DNA of 59,948 bases from Clostridia bacterium (GCA_017539905.1 JAFYBZ010000017.1:1-59948), one strand, 5' to 3'; positions 25,395 to 35,213 are shown, numbered from the stretch's first letter. Notes: a model not told the origin generated them from the sequence alone. Numbers and translations: made by a program.

Positions 25395-25577
25395 ATGAAA
25401 AATCCAACAGAAGAAGGAAGATATACTACTATTTTTGCCGATGGTAGTATCGTATATGAAAATCCTTGGCTTATATTTTCAGACGGGCATGGTAAATGGT
25501 ATTGGAATGAAGAGTGCCGTGGAGGAGTCGTAGCATGGAATGAAATCCCAGAAGGTGGATATAAATTTCACAGATGA
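25395..25577 (+). CDS. Small hypothetical protein, 60 aa
   Basis: MKNPTEEGRYTTIFADGS, many Trp and Gly residues, and the ending VAWNEIPEGGYKFHR resembles small DUF551-like phage proteins. Immediately follows the HNH gene with no gap. Function unknown. Confidence 0.7.
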   Translation: MKNPTEEGRYTTIFADGSIVYENPWLIFSDGHGKWYWNEECRGGVVAWNEIPEGGYKFHR

Positions 25578-25583
25578 TATAAG

Positions 25584-25778
25584 TTGCCCGAAGATGAATT
25601 TACAGAACTGCTTGAAGCATGGCATCTTGTTAATGCGCTTGATAAAGATGATGCATATAATTATGAAATATATAATAAAGCAGTGCGCGATTATCTTGAT
25701 AGCATTGATTGTGAAACATTTCAAGCCGCTATTAAAAATGATTTAGCTACTTATTATGCTGGATATGAGTGTAAATGA
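25584..25778 (+). CDS. Small acidic hypothetical protein, 64 aa
   Basis: The frame is closed upstream by TGA 25575, so TTG 25584 (MPEDEFTELLEAW) is the only reasonable start. Ends in an ATGA overlap with the next gene. Helical, function unknown. Confidence 0.65.
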   Translation: MPEDEFTELLEAWHLVNALDKDDAYNYEIYNKAVRDYLDSIDCETFQAAIKNDLATYYAGYECK

Positions 25779-25975
25779 AAACAACAATTAATAATAATGC
25801 TTATCTTTTAAGCTGCGAATGTCCAACATGTGGGCATATACTTTCTCGTGAATGTAAAGCAGAAGAATTCTATTGTCAATATTGTGGAGAAAAGTTATAT
25901 GCAGAAGCATTTACAGACAAAGAAATTAAAGATGCTTTTTTTAGAAGCGAAATAGATACATATGAAGAAAATTAA
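25775..25975 (+). CDS. Zinc-ribbon protein, 66 aa
   Basis: CPTCGH and CQYCGE knuckles 18 residues apart. Acidic C-terminus. Last gene before the promoter of the homing endonuclease/RNA ligase unit. Confidence 0.75.
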   Translation: MKTTINNNAYLLSCECPTCGHILSRECKAEEFYCQYCGEKLYAEAFTDKEIKDAFFRSEIDTYEEN

Positions 25976-26004
25976 TTGAAAATTTAAAAAAAATATGATA
26001 TAAT
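25976..26004 (+). promoter_or_regulatory. sigma70-type promoter
   Basis: TTGAAA (25976-25981), 17-base spacer, TATAAT (25999-26004). Probably the original RNA ligase promoter, now separated from it by the inserted homing endonuclease. A second AT-rich -10-like TATAAT lies near 26079-26085. Confidence 0.75.
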
Positions 26005-26107
26005 ATATATAGAAAATAAAAAATAATAAAATTTTTTTTGGACAAATTACACTAACTCAGAGTTTGTGAATTTTATATAATATAGAACATAATAAAGGAG
26101 ATATAAT

Positions 26108-26884
26108 ATGGGTTATATTTATAAAATTACTAATAAAATTAATGGTAAAGTGTATATAGGTCAAACTGCAAAAACTATTGAAGAACGATTTTAGGCACAT
26201 TTAGCCAAAGCCAGATAGCATACTAACCGTTATCTATATGATGCTATGAATAAATATGGATATGATAATTTTATTATTACAGAAATTGAACAATGTAATA
26301 ATAATAAATTAGATGAAAGAGAAATTTATTGGATAGCATATTATAAATCTAATAATAAAAAATATGGGTATAATATGACTGCTGGTGGTGGTGGAGGAGA
26401 TACTTGGACTAATAATCCTAATAAAAAAGAAATTTCTAAAAAACTTAGTCAAGCACAAAAAGGTAAAAAACATCAAATGTCAACTGAATGGAAACAAAAA
26501 ATTACTCAAATGAATAAAGAGGAAAAAACCATTTCAGTTAATAAAGATGATTTAAAAAAAGATATAAAAAATTTTATGTCTATTGAAGATATATGTAAAA
26601 AATATAATCTTAGTCGTAAAACTTTTTATAATAAATGTAAAGATTTTTTTAATGCTACTCCAACAGAAATTCGTGGAGATAAATTAACTCATACTAATAC
26701 TATGAAAATAGAATTAGATATAAAAAAAATAGAACAGTATATAAAAGAAGAAAAAACATTAAAAGAAATGGCTAAATTATTAAATGTTAGTCCAGAAACT
26801 GTTCGTAGAACTATTATAAAATATTATGGAAAAACTTTAAAGGAGGTAAGAAAAGATGTTAAATCCAAAAACTCAACAGCGTGA
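26108..26884 (+). CDS. GIY-YIG homing endonuclease
   Basis: 258 residues with TAG read as Gln twice. MGYIYKITNKINGKVYIGQT is the GIY-YIG core. ERE and GYNMTAGG follow, then a linker and two helix-turn-helix repeats (IEDICKKYNLSRKTFYNK and LKEMAKLLNVSPETVRR) for DNA recognition. It lies between a promoter and the RNA ligase and overlaps the ligase start by 29 bases, so it has captured the upstream side of that gene. Confidence 0.9.
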
Positions 26885-28100
26885 ATTAGCATATGTAGTG
26901 CTTATTGATGGTATTGAACCAATTGTTGGTTCAGATAATTGTGAATGTGCTGTTGTTGGTGGTTGGCATATTATGGTAAGAAAAGGCCAATTTGATGTAG
27001 GAGATCCCGGCATCTATTTTGAAATTGATAGTAAGGTTCCTAATACTAATCCTGCTTTTGCTTTCCTTGAAAAGCGCAATTATAAGATTAAGACCCAAAA
27101 ATATACTTTTGGTGGAAAAGGAAATTTTATTTCACAAGGTCTTCTTATGCATGCCGAAGATTTTGGTTGGAAAAATGGCCTTGATGCGGACGGGCATACT
27201 CTTATTTATGACCCCAAGGATAACTCTCGTTTCTGGTACGCCGATGGCGAAGATCGTTTCCTTACCAAAGAACTTGGTGTAACTTATGCGGACGCAGAGG
27301 ATAACCAGCGCAAGGCTCCTTCTGTGGACAAGTATAAGAAGATGGCACAGCGTCATCCTGAGATTTTCCGCAAGCCTTTCGTGCGTTGGCTTATGAAGCG
27401 TCAGTGGGGTAAAGACATTATGTTCTTCCTCTTCGGTAAGAAGAAGGATAAGAAGAACGGTTGGCCTGAGTGGGTGTCAAAAACTGATGAAGAAAGAATT
27501 GAATGCATCCCTTGGACTTTAAAAAATAAAGACCCTTGGGTTATTACTGAAAAAGTTGATGGAAGTAGCACAACTTTCACTATGAAACGTGGTAAACGCG
27601 GCAAAGTAGATTTTTATGTTTGCTCTCGTAATGTTTGTTTTGATAGTATTGATAAACCTTGCTATTATGAAACTAATGTTTACTGGGAAATGGCACAAAA
27701 ATATGGAATGTTTGATGTTCTTAAACATCTTCTTGATATTATGCCAGAAGCAGAATGGGTAACTATTCAAGGTGAAACTTATGGCCCATCTGTACAGAAA
27801 AATACCTATGATCTTACTGACCGCGAATTTCGTGCATTTAATCTTATTGTTTCTAATCGTGGCCGTTTAGGTAGTAAAGAAATGGCTGATATTCTTTGGG
27901 ATTGTGGAGTGCCTTGTGTCCCTATTCTTGATGATGCATTTATTCTTCCTGATACTGTTGAAGAATTACGCGACTATGTAAATAGCGAGCCTTCTGTTAT
28001 TAATGGTAAAATTAAAGAAGGCATTGTATGTCGTTCTCAAGATGGCGTACAGTCCTTTAAATGTGTATCTCCTGAGTACTTACTCAAATTCCATAGCTAA
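26856..28100 (+). CDS. ATP-dependent RNA ligase (DRB0094/Rnl5-like)
   Basis: 414 residues, no TAG. Residues 1-100 resemble the OB-type N-terminal domain of Deinococcus-type RNA ligase (RELAYVVLIDGIEPIVGSD). The nucleotidyltransferase domain has motif I TEKVDGSS with adenylated Lys233, GETYG (E307) and EGIVCR (388 on), and motif V with Lys402 (SFKCVS). It seals 3'-OH/5'-phosphate RNA ends. A segment near 27250-27480 has a more GC-rich codon style than the flanks. AAGGAGG lies inside the end of the preceding endonuclease gene. It is the natural sealing enzyme for the permuted or interrupted tRNAs, or for nicked tRNAs. Confidence 0.92.
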   Translation: MLNPKTQQRELAYVVLIDGIEPIVGSDNCECAVVGGWHIMVRKGQFDVGDPGIYFEIDSKVPNTNPAFAFLEKRNYKIKTQKYTFGGKGNFISQGLLMHAEDFGWKNGLDADGHTLIYDPKDNSRFWYADGEDRFLTKELGVTYADAEDNQRKAPSVDKYKKMAQRHPEIFRKPFVRWLMKRQWGKDIMFFLFGKKKDKKNGWPEWVSKTDEERIECIPWTLKNKDPWVITEKVDGSSTTFTMKRGKRGKVDFYVCSRNVCFDSIDKPCYYETNVYWEMAQKYGMFDVLKHLLDIMPEAEWVTIQGETYGPSVQKNTYDLTDREFRAFNLIVSNRGRLGSKEMADILWDCGVPCVPILDDAFILPDTVEELRDYVNSEPSVINGKIKEGIVCRSQDGVQSFKCVSPEYLLKFHS

Positions 28101-28124
28101 AAAATTTTTGGGTAAAGCTCTATA

Positions 28125-28170
28125 TTCGCTCTTCATCAAAAATTATAATAAATAGAAGATGAAGAGCGAA
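28125..28170 (+). promoter_or_regulatory. Promoter inside a 13-bp inverted repeat
   Basis: TTCGCTCTTCATC (28125-28137) and its exact complement (28158-28170) flank TATAAT (28144-28149). The right arm ends at the ribosome site of the endonuclease gene at 28183. The transcript start would lie in or near the spacer, so the repeat looks like an operator for autoregulation. Confidence 0.6.
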
Positions 28171-28182
28171 GGGAGAATATAA

Positions 28183-28911
28183 ATGGGCGCTTTTATTGAT
28201 TTAACAGGAAAAAAATTTGAAAGATTAACTGCAATTAAACGAACAAGAAAAAAAGGTAATGAATGGTATTGGGAATGTTAGTGTGATTGTGGTAATATAT
28301 GTGAAGTCCGTGGAGTTTCATTACGAGAAGGTAAAACAAAATCTTGTGGTTGTTTAAAACAAGAAAGTGATAAAAAACCAAAAGGTAATGTAAAAAATGA
28401 AATTGGTAATAAATATGGACATTTAACAGTAATAGCGCGTGCTGGTTCTACACCACGAGGTGTTGCTCAATGGGAATGTAAATGTGATTGCGGCAACCCT
28501 AATCATATAATTGTAACTGGTGATAATCTTCGTAGAGGGCATACGATTTCTTGTGGTTGTGAACGACGCTCACACGGTGAATTAGTAGTAGAACAATTAT
28601 TAAAAGATAATAATATTCCATTTGTTCAAGAATATAAAGCATTTAAATTTTCATCAGGCGCATATGCTGCTTTTGATTTTTATGTAAATAATCAATATAT
28701 AATTGAATACGATGGAGAAACACATTATCAAGCAAACCTTCATGGTTGGCATACAGAAGAACAACTAAAAACATAGCAAGAAAGAGATATTATTAAAAAT
28801 CAATGGTGTAAAGATAATAATATACCACTTATTCGCATTCCTTATACACATTTAAATGATTTAAAAATAGAAGATTTACTTTTAGAAACTAGTGAATATA
28901 TTGTAAAATAA
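28183..28911 (+). CDS. VSR/PD-(D/E)XK-like homing endonuclease
   Basis: 242 residues with two TAG codons as Gln. Two N-terminal treble-clef-like repeats (WYWECQCDCGN...KSCGCLK and WECKCDCGN...SCGCERR) are typical DNA-recognition modules. The C-terminus has FDFYVNNQYIIEYDGETHY, a VSR-like nuclease core. A free-standing mobile element between the RNA ligase and SPFH genes. Confidence 0.85.
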
Positions 28912-28919
28912 TAAAAAAA

Positions 28920-28969
28920 TGCGCTTACTAAAAAAATAGTAAATAAATACTAAAAAATTGGTAAGCGCA
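28920..28969 (+). terminator. GCGC-edged hairpin
   Basis: TGCGCTTAC (28920-28928) pairs with GTAAGCGCA (28961-28969) around an A/T-rich loop. Same family as 24002-24055. It has no strong T run after it, so processing or regulation is as likely as termination. Confidence 0.55.
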
Positions 28970-28994
28970 AAATATAATAAGGAGAAAAATAAAT

Positions 28995-29924
28995 ATGAGT
29001 TTTTTTGTCAAGCCAGCCAAGAATGAATATGATCATTCGCATCTTCGTATCGGACGAATTGTTAGTATTGTATTTATTGTAATTTTCGCAATCATTCTAA
29101 TCTCGTCATGTTTCACTTCCGTTCCCGCAGGTTTCACTGGTGTGCCAGTTACCTTTGGTAAGGTTGCTGATTATACCATGGATAGTGGCTTCCATTTTAA
29201 AGCTCCTTGGACTAATGTAATCAAAATGGATAACCGCATCCAGAAGCACACTATTAGCATGAGCGCATTTTCAAAGGATATTCAGGAAACTGCGGTCACT
29301 TATACAATTAACTATCAGATTAGTAAGAATGATGCTATGACAATTTATCGTACTATTGGCAAAGAATATTTTGATACTGTCATTGCGCCAAATATCAGCG
29401 AAGCAGTAAAAACCGCAACAGCGCATTATACCGCAGAAGGTCTTATTAATAACCGCGATAAATTAGCAACTGAAATTGAAGAAATTCTTAAAACTCTTCT
29501 CGAACAGTATAATATTTTTGTTGTTGGTACTGCGATTGAAGATCTTGACTTTACCGATGCTTTCACTAATGCTGTTGAAGCAAAGCAGGTAGCCGCGCAG
29601 AATAAATTGAAAGCTACTACTGAGCAGGAGCAGGCAACCATGGAAGAAGAGGCTAAGGCAAAACGCGCTATTATTACAGCTAATGCCGAAGCAGAACAAG
29701 CAATTATTGCAGCTAATGCTGACCTTGAAGTAGTTAAAATCCAGGCCGAAGCATCACTGTATGCTGGTCAGCGTGAAGCTGAAATGAACCAGCGTATCGC
29801 AGAAGCACTTAGTCCAGAACTTATTAATTATTACTGGATTAAACAGTGGAATGGTGAACTTCCTAGCACTATGCTTGGTGAAAATCCCAGCGTTATGCTG
29901 ACTCTTGATGATGAAGAAAAATAA
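28995..29924 (+). CDS. SPFH/prohibitin-like membrane protein
   Basis: 309 residues, no TAG. One transmembrane helix at about 20-43. The SPFH domain follows (VPAGFTGVPVTFGKV, then HFKAPW, KMDNRIQKHTI). The Ala/Glu-rich coiled coil runs at about 185-260. Prohibitin-type proteins form ring scaffolds in membranes, and phage copies are recurrent in large phages with unknown role. AAGGAG precedes the ATG. Confidence 0.9.
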   Translation: MSFFVKPAKNEYDHSHLRIGRIVSIVFIVIFAIILISSCFTSVPAGFTGVPVTFGKVADYTMDSGFHFKAPWTNVIKMDNRIQKHTISMSAFSKDIQETAVTYTINYQISKNDAMTIYRTIGKEYFDTVIAPNISEAVKTATAHYTAEGLINNRDKLATEIEEILKTLLEQYNIFVVGTAIEDLDFTDAFTNAVEAKQVAAQNKLKATTEQEQATMEEEAKAKRAIITANAEAEQAIIAANADLEVVKIQAEASLYAGQREAEMNQRIAEALSPELINYYWIKQWNGELPSTMLGENPSVMLTLDDEEK

Positions 29925-29957
29925 AAAAAAGGAAACTCTTAATTGAGTTTCCTTTTT
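29925..29957. terminator. Bidirectional terminator
   Basis: AAAAAAGGAAACTC pairs with GAGTTTCCTTTTTT, A-rich on one side and T-rich on the other, between convergent genes. Confidence 0.92.
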
Positions 29958-29960
29958 TTA

Positions 29961-32252
29961 TTAAGCTGTGCGTTTCCACATATATACTGTTAAATATGGA
30001 GGCATATTATTATGTGCGCCACCAGAACCAGTTGAACTAGTTGCACCAGTACCAGATGCACCAGTTGCGCCTGTTCCAGATGCTCCAGATGTATTATTGC
30101 TTGGACCGCCAGAGTTTACTGCATTAGTAGATACAGAGTGTGTATGATTACCAACTGAATTACTACCAATAGTCTATGTACCGCGTACCCAGCCTATAGT
30201 AATATACCAACTTGTAGAACCAGCATTGTCATATTGAACTGGAATACTATGGCTATGACCTCCAGCTCCATTTGCAGTACCATTCTATGGACCAACCCAG
30301 TGATAGTGACTGCTTAAATTATGTGTATGTGAAGGCCCAGTATGTGTATGACTTGGACCATTATGCGTATGCGCAGGCATTTCAGCTGTAGTGAGCGTGA
30401 CTGTTTCACTACCACCTGTTGTACCAGCAGCATGGTTAGTACCAGCAGATAAAAGAAAAGTATCTTCAATCTATTCCCAAGTACCACCAAATAAAGTGGC
30501 TGGCGATGTATTTACTACTGAAATATATATTGCGCCAATAGGATATACTAAATCTAATAATTCAGATTTTTTAGTATAAGTAGTATTAATTTGATTACCA
30601 TCACTATCTTGTGTTGCTTTAGTCGCTGTATCAGCATTACCAGTTAAACTTGCTTTAATAGTTGCTGGTAAATTAAGAGTTACTGCTGCACTACCATTAA
30701 CACTTACTGCTGTTCCAGTATTTGTACTATCACTATCAGAAATACTAATATTACGAGCAGTTCCCCAATTAGCTGTTGTTATATTAGCAGAACCATCAAA
30801 TGAAGTACCATTAATAGTTCTTGCTATTGCTAATTTTGTTGCTGTTGCAGCATTCCCTGTTATACTTACTCCAAGAGTAGTAGAACAAGTTGTAGGTTTA
30901 CCATTAGTAAAATAAACTGGTACAGTGGCCGAACCAGCATCAGACGATAACGCGGCTGCTGTAGTAGCAGTATCGGCATTACCAGTTAAATTACCCACAA
31001 AACCATAAGGGGCTCTTACCTTACCATCATCCGCTGTTACTTTTAACATTGAATTTAATGAGCTATCCCATACATGCCAATAGGTGCCAGTATATCCATT
31101 ACGAGTAATATCAAAAGACCATTCTTGATTATTGGCTGTTGCTCCTAAAGCTATATTAGCTCCTGGGTTCCATGTCCCACCATCTTTTCGCCATAAGTCA
31201 GATGAATGATATCCATCTACTTTATCTGCATTAGTTGCCGTAGCAGCATTACCAGTAATATTACTATCTGTCCAAGCAACTTTTTTCCAATTATATGCAG
31301 TTCCATTGGCAACTCTTCGCCAATATAAATTATCCCCATGAAAATGAGATGCTAATTCTACATAATATCCATTGGAATTTCCATGATTCATTCGAATAAA
31401 ATGATACCAATCACTTGTTGGATAACATACTGCATTTGCTACAACATCTCCAGTAGTTCCATTAGAATTCCAATATTCTAATCTATTAACTCCATATGTA
31501 GGGGCATAATTTCCAGTATGTAAATATTTTGTAGTAGTAGAAGTAGCGGCATTGCCGCTAATTGAAGTTTCAACTGTACTAGTTATAATAAATTTAGTAC
31601 CATCCCAAGTAATTTTACCACCAGATGTTTTATTGGATTGATTATAAGTAGTAAATCTTATTGCAGTATTACCATTTAACCCCTATAATCCTAATGTTCC
31701 TGCTTCATTAATATCACCAATTTGACTGTCATCACCAATTTTATTCCAAGTTCCATTGGCAGTATTTAATGCACCAGTTAAAGTATCCCCAGTTTTCTTT
31801 ACATATGTTGATGTGATAACATTACCATTACCATCTTGAGATGCTTTAGTTGCTGAAGCGGCAGAACCAGTAATTGAAATTCCCCAAGTTCCAGAAGCAC
31901 CACTACCAGTTTTAGTAACTGTATAGTCACTATAATTACTACTATCTAAAACTTTTTTCCATCCACCTGATAATGCAGTTGCAGTTCGCCAATATAAACC
32001 AGATGCAGCATTAGAAGAAGTAAGTAACTAACCATACCAACCACTGGCAGTTTTATAAGTAAAACATCCAAATGCATCTACATTTTCTGGTTTATCGGTA
32101 ACAGTATTATTACCGCCTGCAGATGTTATTATTAAACCATTAGCATCAATAAAAGATGATAAACTAGTTATTGAAGTATATTTAACTTTCTATGCGGTTA
32201 AATCATATTGAGTAGATGTACCCATTGGCTATATTTTATCTATATTAGCCAT
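29961..32252 (-). CDS. Tail fibre protein, paralogue of the 8324 gene
   Basis: 763 residues with TAG as Gln. It starts MANIDKI-Gln-PMGTSTQYDL, has GNAATATK repeats in the middle, then LVYPIGAIYISV...LFGGTWE, a His-rich collar-like segment, and ends MPPYLTVYMWKRTA. The C-terminal third is nearly colinear with the 8324 gene, so the two may be alternative receptor-binding fibres or partners. It carries CAA at the DGNQI position where the paralogue has TAG. Confidence 0.88.
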
Positions 32253-32283
32253 TAGTCATCACCTATATATTAAAAAGAAACAT
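32245..32283 (-). CDS. Leader peptide overlapping the fibre start
   Basis: A 12-residue frame, MFLFNI then TAG (Gln). GAAAGGAG precedes it and TAA overlaps the fibre ATG region. A minus-strand TATAAT lies at 32320-32325, upstream of the shared leader. Confidence 0.5.
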
Positions 32284-32388
32284 CGATCTTCAACGCTCCT
32301 TTCTTTTTTTAATCTATTTATTATATAATTAATGAAAGTTAAGTATTTTACATTAATCTATTATAACCAATTATACAATCTTTGTCAA

Positions 32389-32457
32389 ATGCGGTCAGCG
32401 CTGGCAAAAATTTCCATTTCCTACTTAATCTTTTATACCAAAAATTTGGTAGCGCAT
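32389..32457. promoter_or_regulatory. ATGCGG...GCGCAT upstream element
   Basis: A 69-base block with TATACCAAAAATTTGGTA palindrome near its right edge, 10 bases upstream of the -35 box. About the same sequence and spacing occur at 39670-39736. Confidence 0.55.
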
Positions 32458-32467
32458 CCCCTCCATC

Positions 32468-32496
32468 TTGAAAAAATATAAAAAATATATTATAAT
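32468..32496 (+). promoter_or_regulatory. sigma70-type promoter
   Basis: TTGAAA (32468-32473), 17-base spacer, TATAAT (32491-32496), for the lipoprotein gene. Confidence 0.8.
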
Positions 32497-32529
32497 ATAT
32501 ATGTAAAAAATAAATATTAAGGAGATATT

Positions 32530-33786
32530 ATGAAAAAGTTTCTTTCTTTTATTCTCGTATTGGTTATGGTTTTTGCCCTGTGTGCTTGTGGTGGCGGCTC
32601 CGCCTCCCCCACTAATGGCGGTTCTACTACACCAGCAGATACTCCAGCTCCCATAGATGTTCCTGCTCCTGAGCCTTCTGGTGATGGTGGCCCTCTGAAA
32701 GTTGGTTTTATCTACTTGCACAATGAACAGTCAACATATGACCTCAACTTTCTTAATGCTGCGAAGGCAGCTTGTGATAAGATGGGTGTTGAATGTATTA
32801 ATAAGACCAATATCCCCGAAGGTGGCGAGTGCTATGATGCCGCAGCAGAACTTGTTGATGCTGGATGCGCGATTGTTTTCGCAGATTCCTTTGGTCATGA
32901 GAGTTATATGCTCCAAGCCGCAAAGGATTTTCCAAATGTTCAGTTCTGTCATGCGACTGGAACAATGGCTCATACTGCTAATGTTCCTAACTTCCACAAC
33001 GCATTTGCTTCAATCTATCAGGGTCGTTATCTGGCCGGTGTAGCCGCAGGTATGAAACTCAATGAGATGATTGAGTCTGGCAAGATTAAAGAAGATGAAG
33101 CATTTATTGGTTATATCGGTGCTTATCCATATGCCGAAGTTATTTCTGGATATACTTCATTCTTCCTTGGCGCTCGTTCTATTTGTCCTAACGCAACAAT
33201 GATGGTTCAATATACTAATTCTTGGTATGATGAAACCCTTGAAAAGGAAGCCGCAAATAACCTCATTAGTAAAGGTTGCGTTCTTATTTCCCAGCACGCT
33301 GATTCTATGGGTGCTCCTTCTGCTTGTGAAATTGCTGGTGTTCCTGATGTGTCTTACAATGGTAGCACTATTGATGCTTGCCCCAATACCTTTATTGTTT
33401 CCTCACGTATTGATTGGGAGCCATATTTTGAATACATTATTCAGTGTGTACTCGATGGCAAGCCAATTGACACCGATTGGACTGGCACTATGGATACTAA
33501 GTCCGTTGTTATCACCGATGTTAATACCGCAGTTGCCGCAGAAGGCACCGTTGAAAAACTCGCAGAAGTTGCTGATAAACTTACAAAAGGTGAAATTCAG
33601 GTATTTGATACTTCTACCTTTACAGTTGAAGGACAGCATCTTACTGAATATCTTGCGGATGTTGATACCGACGAAGAATTTATGCCCGATACTAATGTAA
33701 TTAAAGATGGCGTATTTATGGAAAGCACTTATCGCTCTGCTCCATATTTTGATATTATTATTGATGATATCGCAATCATTGGTTAA
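32530..33786 (+). CDS. BMP/PnrA-like substrate-binding lipoprotein
   Basis: 418 residues, no TAG. The signal peptide ends in lipobox LCAC (a Cys at 18 or 20 becomes lipidated) and is followed by a Gly/Ser/Pro linker. The mature part has KVGFIYLHNEQSTYD, ADSFGHESYMLQAA, YQGRYLAGVAAGM and SYNGSTID, the basic-membrane-protein family of nucleoside-binding ABC receptors. No permease genes accompany it. It probably derives from the host and may feed nucleosides to a host transporter or act at the cell surface. Codon use is richer in G+C than most neighbours, consistent with recent transfer. Confidence 0.9.
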   Translation: MKKFLSFILVLVMVFALCACGGGSASPTNGGSTTPADTPAPIDVPAPEPSGDGGPLKVGFIYLHNEQSTYDLNFLNAAKAACDKMGVECINKTNIPEGGECYDAAAELVDAGCAIVFADSFGHESYMLQAAKDFPNVQFCHATGTMAHTANVPNFHNAFASIYQGRYLAGVAAGMKLNEMIESGKIKEDEAFIGYIGAYPYAEVISGYTSFFLGARSICPNATMMVQYTNSWYDETLEKEAANNLISKGCVLISQHADSMGAPSACEIAGVPDVSYNGSTIDACPNTFIVSSRIDWEPYFEYIIQCVLDGKPIDTDWTGTMDTKSVVITDVNTAVAAEGTVEKLAEVADKLTKGEIQVFDTSTFTVEGQHLTEYLADVDTDEEFMPDTNVIKDGVFMESTYRSAPYFDIIIDDIAIIG

Positions 33787-33818
33787 TTAAAAGAGAGGTT
33801 TTATACCTCTCTTTTAAT
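33786..33818 (+). terminator. Intrinsic terminator
   Basis: ATTAAAAGAGAGGT pairs with ACCTCTCTTTTAAT and is followed by a T-rich run reaching the next promoter. Confidence 0.9.
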
Positions 33819-33827
33819 TTTTTTATA

Positions 33828-33856
33828 TTGATTTTTTTTAAAAAATTTGATATAAT
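33828..33856 (+). promoter_or_regulatory. sigma70-type promoter
   Basis: TTGATT (33828-33833), 17-base spacer, TATAAT (33851-33856). It drives a run of ATGA-coupled microprotein genes. Confidence 0.8.
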
Positions 33857-33908
33857 ATATATAGAAAATAAGTAAGATTCCAGCAAACCAACCAAAGGAG
33901 GAATAAGT

Positions 33909-34145
33909 ATGGTTTGGTTACAAATAGTCGCTACTGCAATTGTTTGCGGCGCAATCATAGTAGATGTCGCAAAGAATAATCATCAAGATAATAACTACAA
34001 AACAGATTGTAATTTTTGCGCTCTTCTGGAACGGAAAAATCACGGTGGTTTAAGTGAATTCAAGTACATTTGTAAGGAGCATGGCGGCTTTGATAAACCG
34101 CCCATATTCTGTGCTGATTATAAAAAAAGAAACGAGGAGAAATAA
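33909..34145 (+). CDS. Membrane-anchored Cys-rich protein, 78 aa
   Basis: One N-terminal hydrophobic helix (about 3-20), then a soluble part with CNFC, C and C spaced like a metal site. AAAGGAGG ribosome site. Function unknown. Confidence 0.75.
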   Translation: MVWLQIVATAIVCGAIIVDVAKNNHQDNNYKTDCNFCALLERKNHGGLSEFKYICKEHGGFDKPPIFCADYKKRNEEK

Positions 34146-34147
34146 GT

Positions 34148-34288
34148 ATGACTTATCTGCTTTTCATTGGACTTGGCTATTTTCTTCAAGCATTGAGTAC
34201 AAAATATGGAATTCCGATAGATGATACAACATGGTTATGTTTCGCCATTTTGACGGCTGGCGAAGTTATTTCGTGGAGAAAAAAATGA
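34148..34288 (+). CDS. Small membrane protein, 46 aa
   Basis: MTYLLFIGLGYFLQALSTK and a second hydrophobic stretch ending in WRKK. Overlaps the next ATG as ATGA. Function unknown. Confidence 0.7.
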   Translation: MTYLLFIGLGYFLQALSTKYGIPIDDTTWLCFAILTAGEVISWRKK

Positions 34289-34584
34289 GTATTTACATTA
34301 AAGGCATGAAAATGCCAAAAAGTAAACCAATATGTATTGTTATTGATGCGGCTGGGCAAGCTCGGCGTTATGATTTGAACAATGACAGGTACGCAGATGA
34401 TAAATTATTTGAAGCCATCTCTGTCCCATCGCATGGGCGGCTGAAAGACTATGACCGCGTTATGGATCAGTATTCCAAATGGTTTCACAACACAGAAAAC
34501 AGAGAATATGAAAATATGTTCTACATGTTACAGAATGAGTTGCGCAGTGCCCCAATCATTCTCCCGGCAGAGGAGGGCGAATGA
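34285..34584 (+). CDS. Hypothetical protein, 99 aa
   Basis: MSIYIKGMKMPKSKPICIVI followed by Asp/Tyr-rich alpha/beta sequence. The start couples to the preceding stop. MKMPKSK starts are common among small phage-encoded DUF proteins. Function unknown. Confidence 0.75.
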   Translation: MSIYIKGMKMPKSKPICIVIDAAGQARRYDLNNDRYADDKLFEAISVPSHGRLKDYDRVMDQYSKWFHNTENREYENMFYMLQNELRSAPIILPAEEGE

Positions 34585-34751
34585 TGAAAAGAACAATCGG
34601 ATTCATACTTTTGACTCTTATCTTTGCTCTTTTGATCGGGGTTACTTGTTATGTATTTGGTTGGAAGATGGGAATTATTATATGGGGAATAGGTTTTGCT
34701 GTTGCGTTGATAACTGTAATTGCCATATATCTAATTGAGGATGGCGAGTGA
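34581..34751 (+). CDS. Small membrane protein, 56 aa
   Basis: Two hydrophobic helices (about 5-22 and 29-50). GGAGGG ribosome site. The ATG overlaps the previous stop; ATG 34584 is an alternative. Confidence 0.75.
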   Translation: MMKRTIGFILLTLIFALLIGVTCYVFGWKMGIIIWGIGFAVALITVIAIYLIEDGE

Positions 34752-34882
34752 TGAATTGCACAGGTAAAAATTGCATTATGCAATATGATAAAGTAGATCC
34801 TGCAACTTGCCCATGTGTTTCATATTGCCCGCAAGCTACACCACCCAAAACCAACGCCAAAGAAAAGAGGATTGAAGTATGA
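34751..34882 (+). CDS. Cysteine-rich microprotein, 43 aa
   Basis: Six cysteines in MNCTGKNCIMQYDKV...CPCVSYC. Coupled at both ends by overlap. Function unknown. Confidence 0.65.
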   Translation: MNCTGKNCIMQYDKVDPATCPCVSYCPQATPPKTNAKEKRIEV

Positions 34883-35055
34883 AAAAATATACAATAGTGA
34901 CTATCAGCGGGGGCACAATCGACATAATCGCAGAAAATTTTGAACGTGACCCGCAACTTGGCCGTCTCGCTTTTCGTATCGGAGACTCTAATGTTGCTAT
35001 GTTTGAATTATCAAATATTGTTGGTTTTTATATCGTAGCTCAGGAAGGCAAGTAA
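34879..35055 (+). CDS. Hypothetical protein, 58 aa
   Basis: MKKYTIVTISGGTIDIIAEN, all-beta composition. ATGA overlap with the preceding gene and TAATG with the next. Function unknown. Confidence 0.7.
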   Translation: MKKYTIVTISGGTIDIIAENFERDPQLGRLAFRIGDSNVAMFELSNIVGFYIVAQEGK

Positions 35056-35213
35056 TGAGAAATTCTTGTAAAAAATGTATCTATTGCATAACAGAAAACA
35101 ATACTTGCCAGTCCAAAAAATGCGCTACGGCTCATGAAGGCTATATTACATTCTTTGATAGGCTGTTTTGTGAACCGCTGATGGCGAATGATAAAAAGAA
35201 CAATAAAAAATAA
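35055..35213 (+). CDS. Cysteine-rich microprotein, 52 aa
   Basis: CKKCIYC...CQSKKC suggests metal binding. The Lys/Asn-rich tail looks low-complexity. Function unknown. Confidence 0.65.
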   Translation: MRNSCKKCIYCITENNTCQSKKCATAHEGYITFFDRLFCEPLMANDKKNNKK

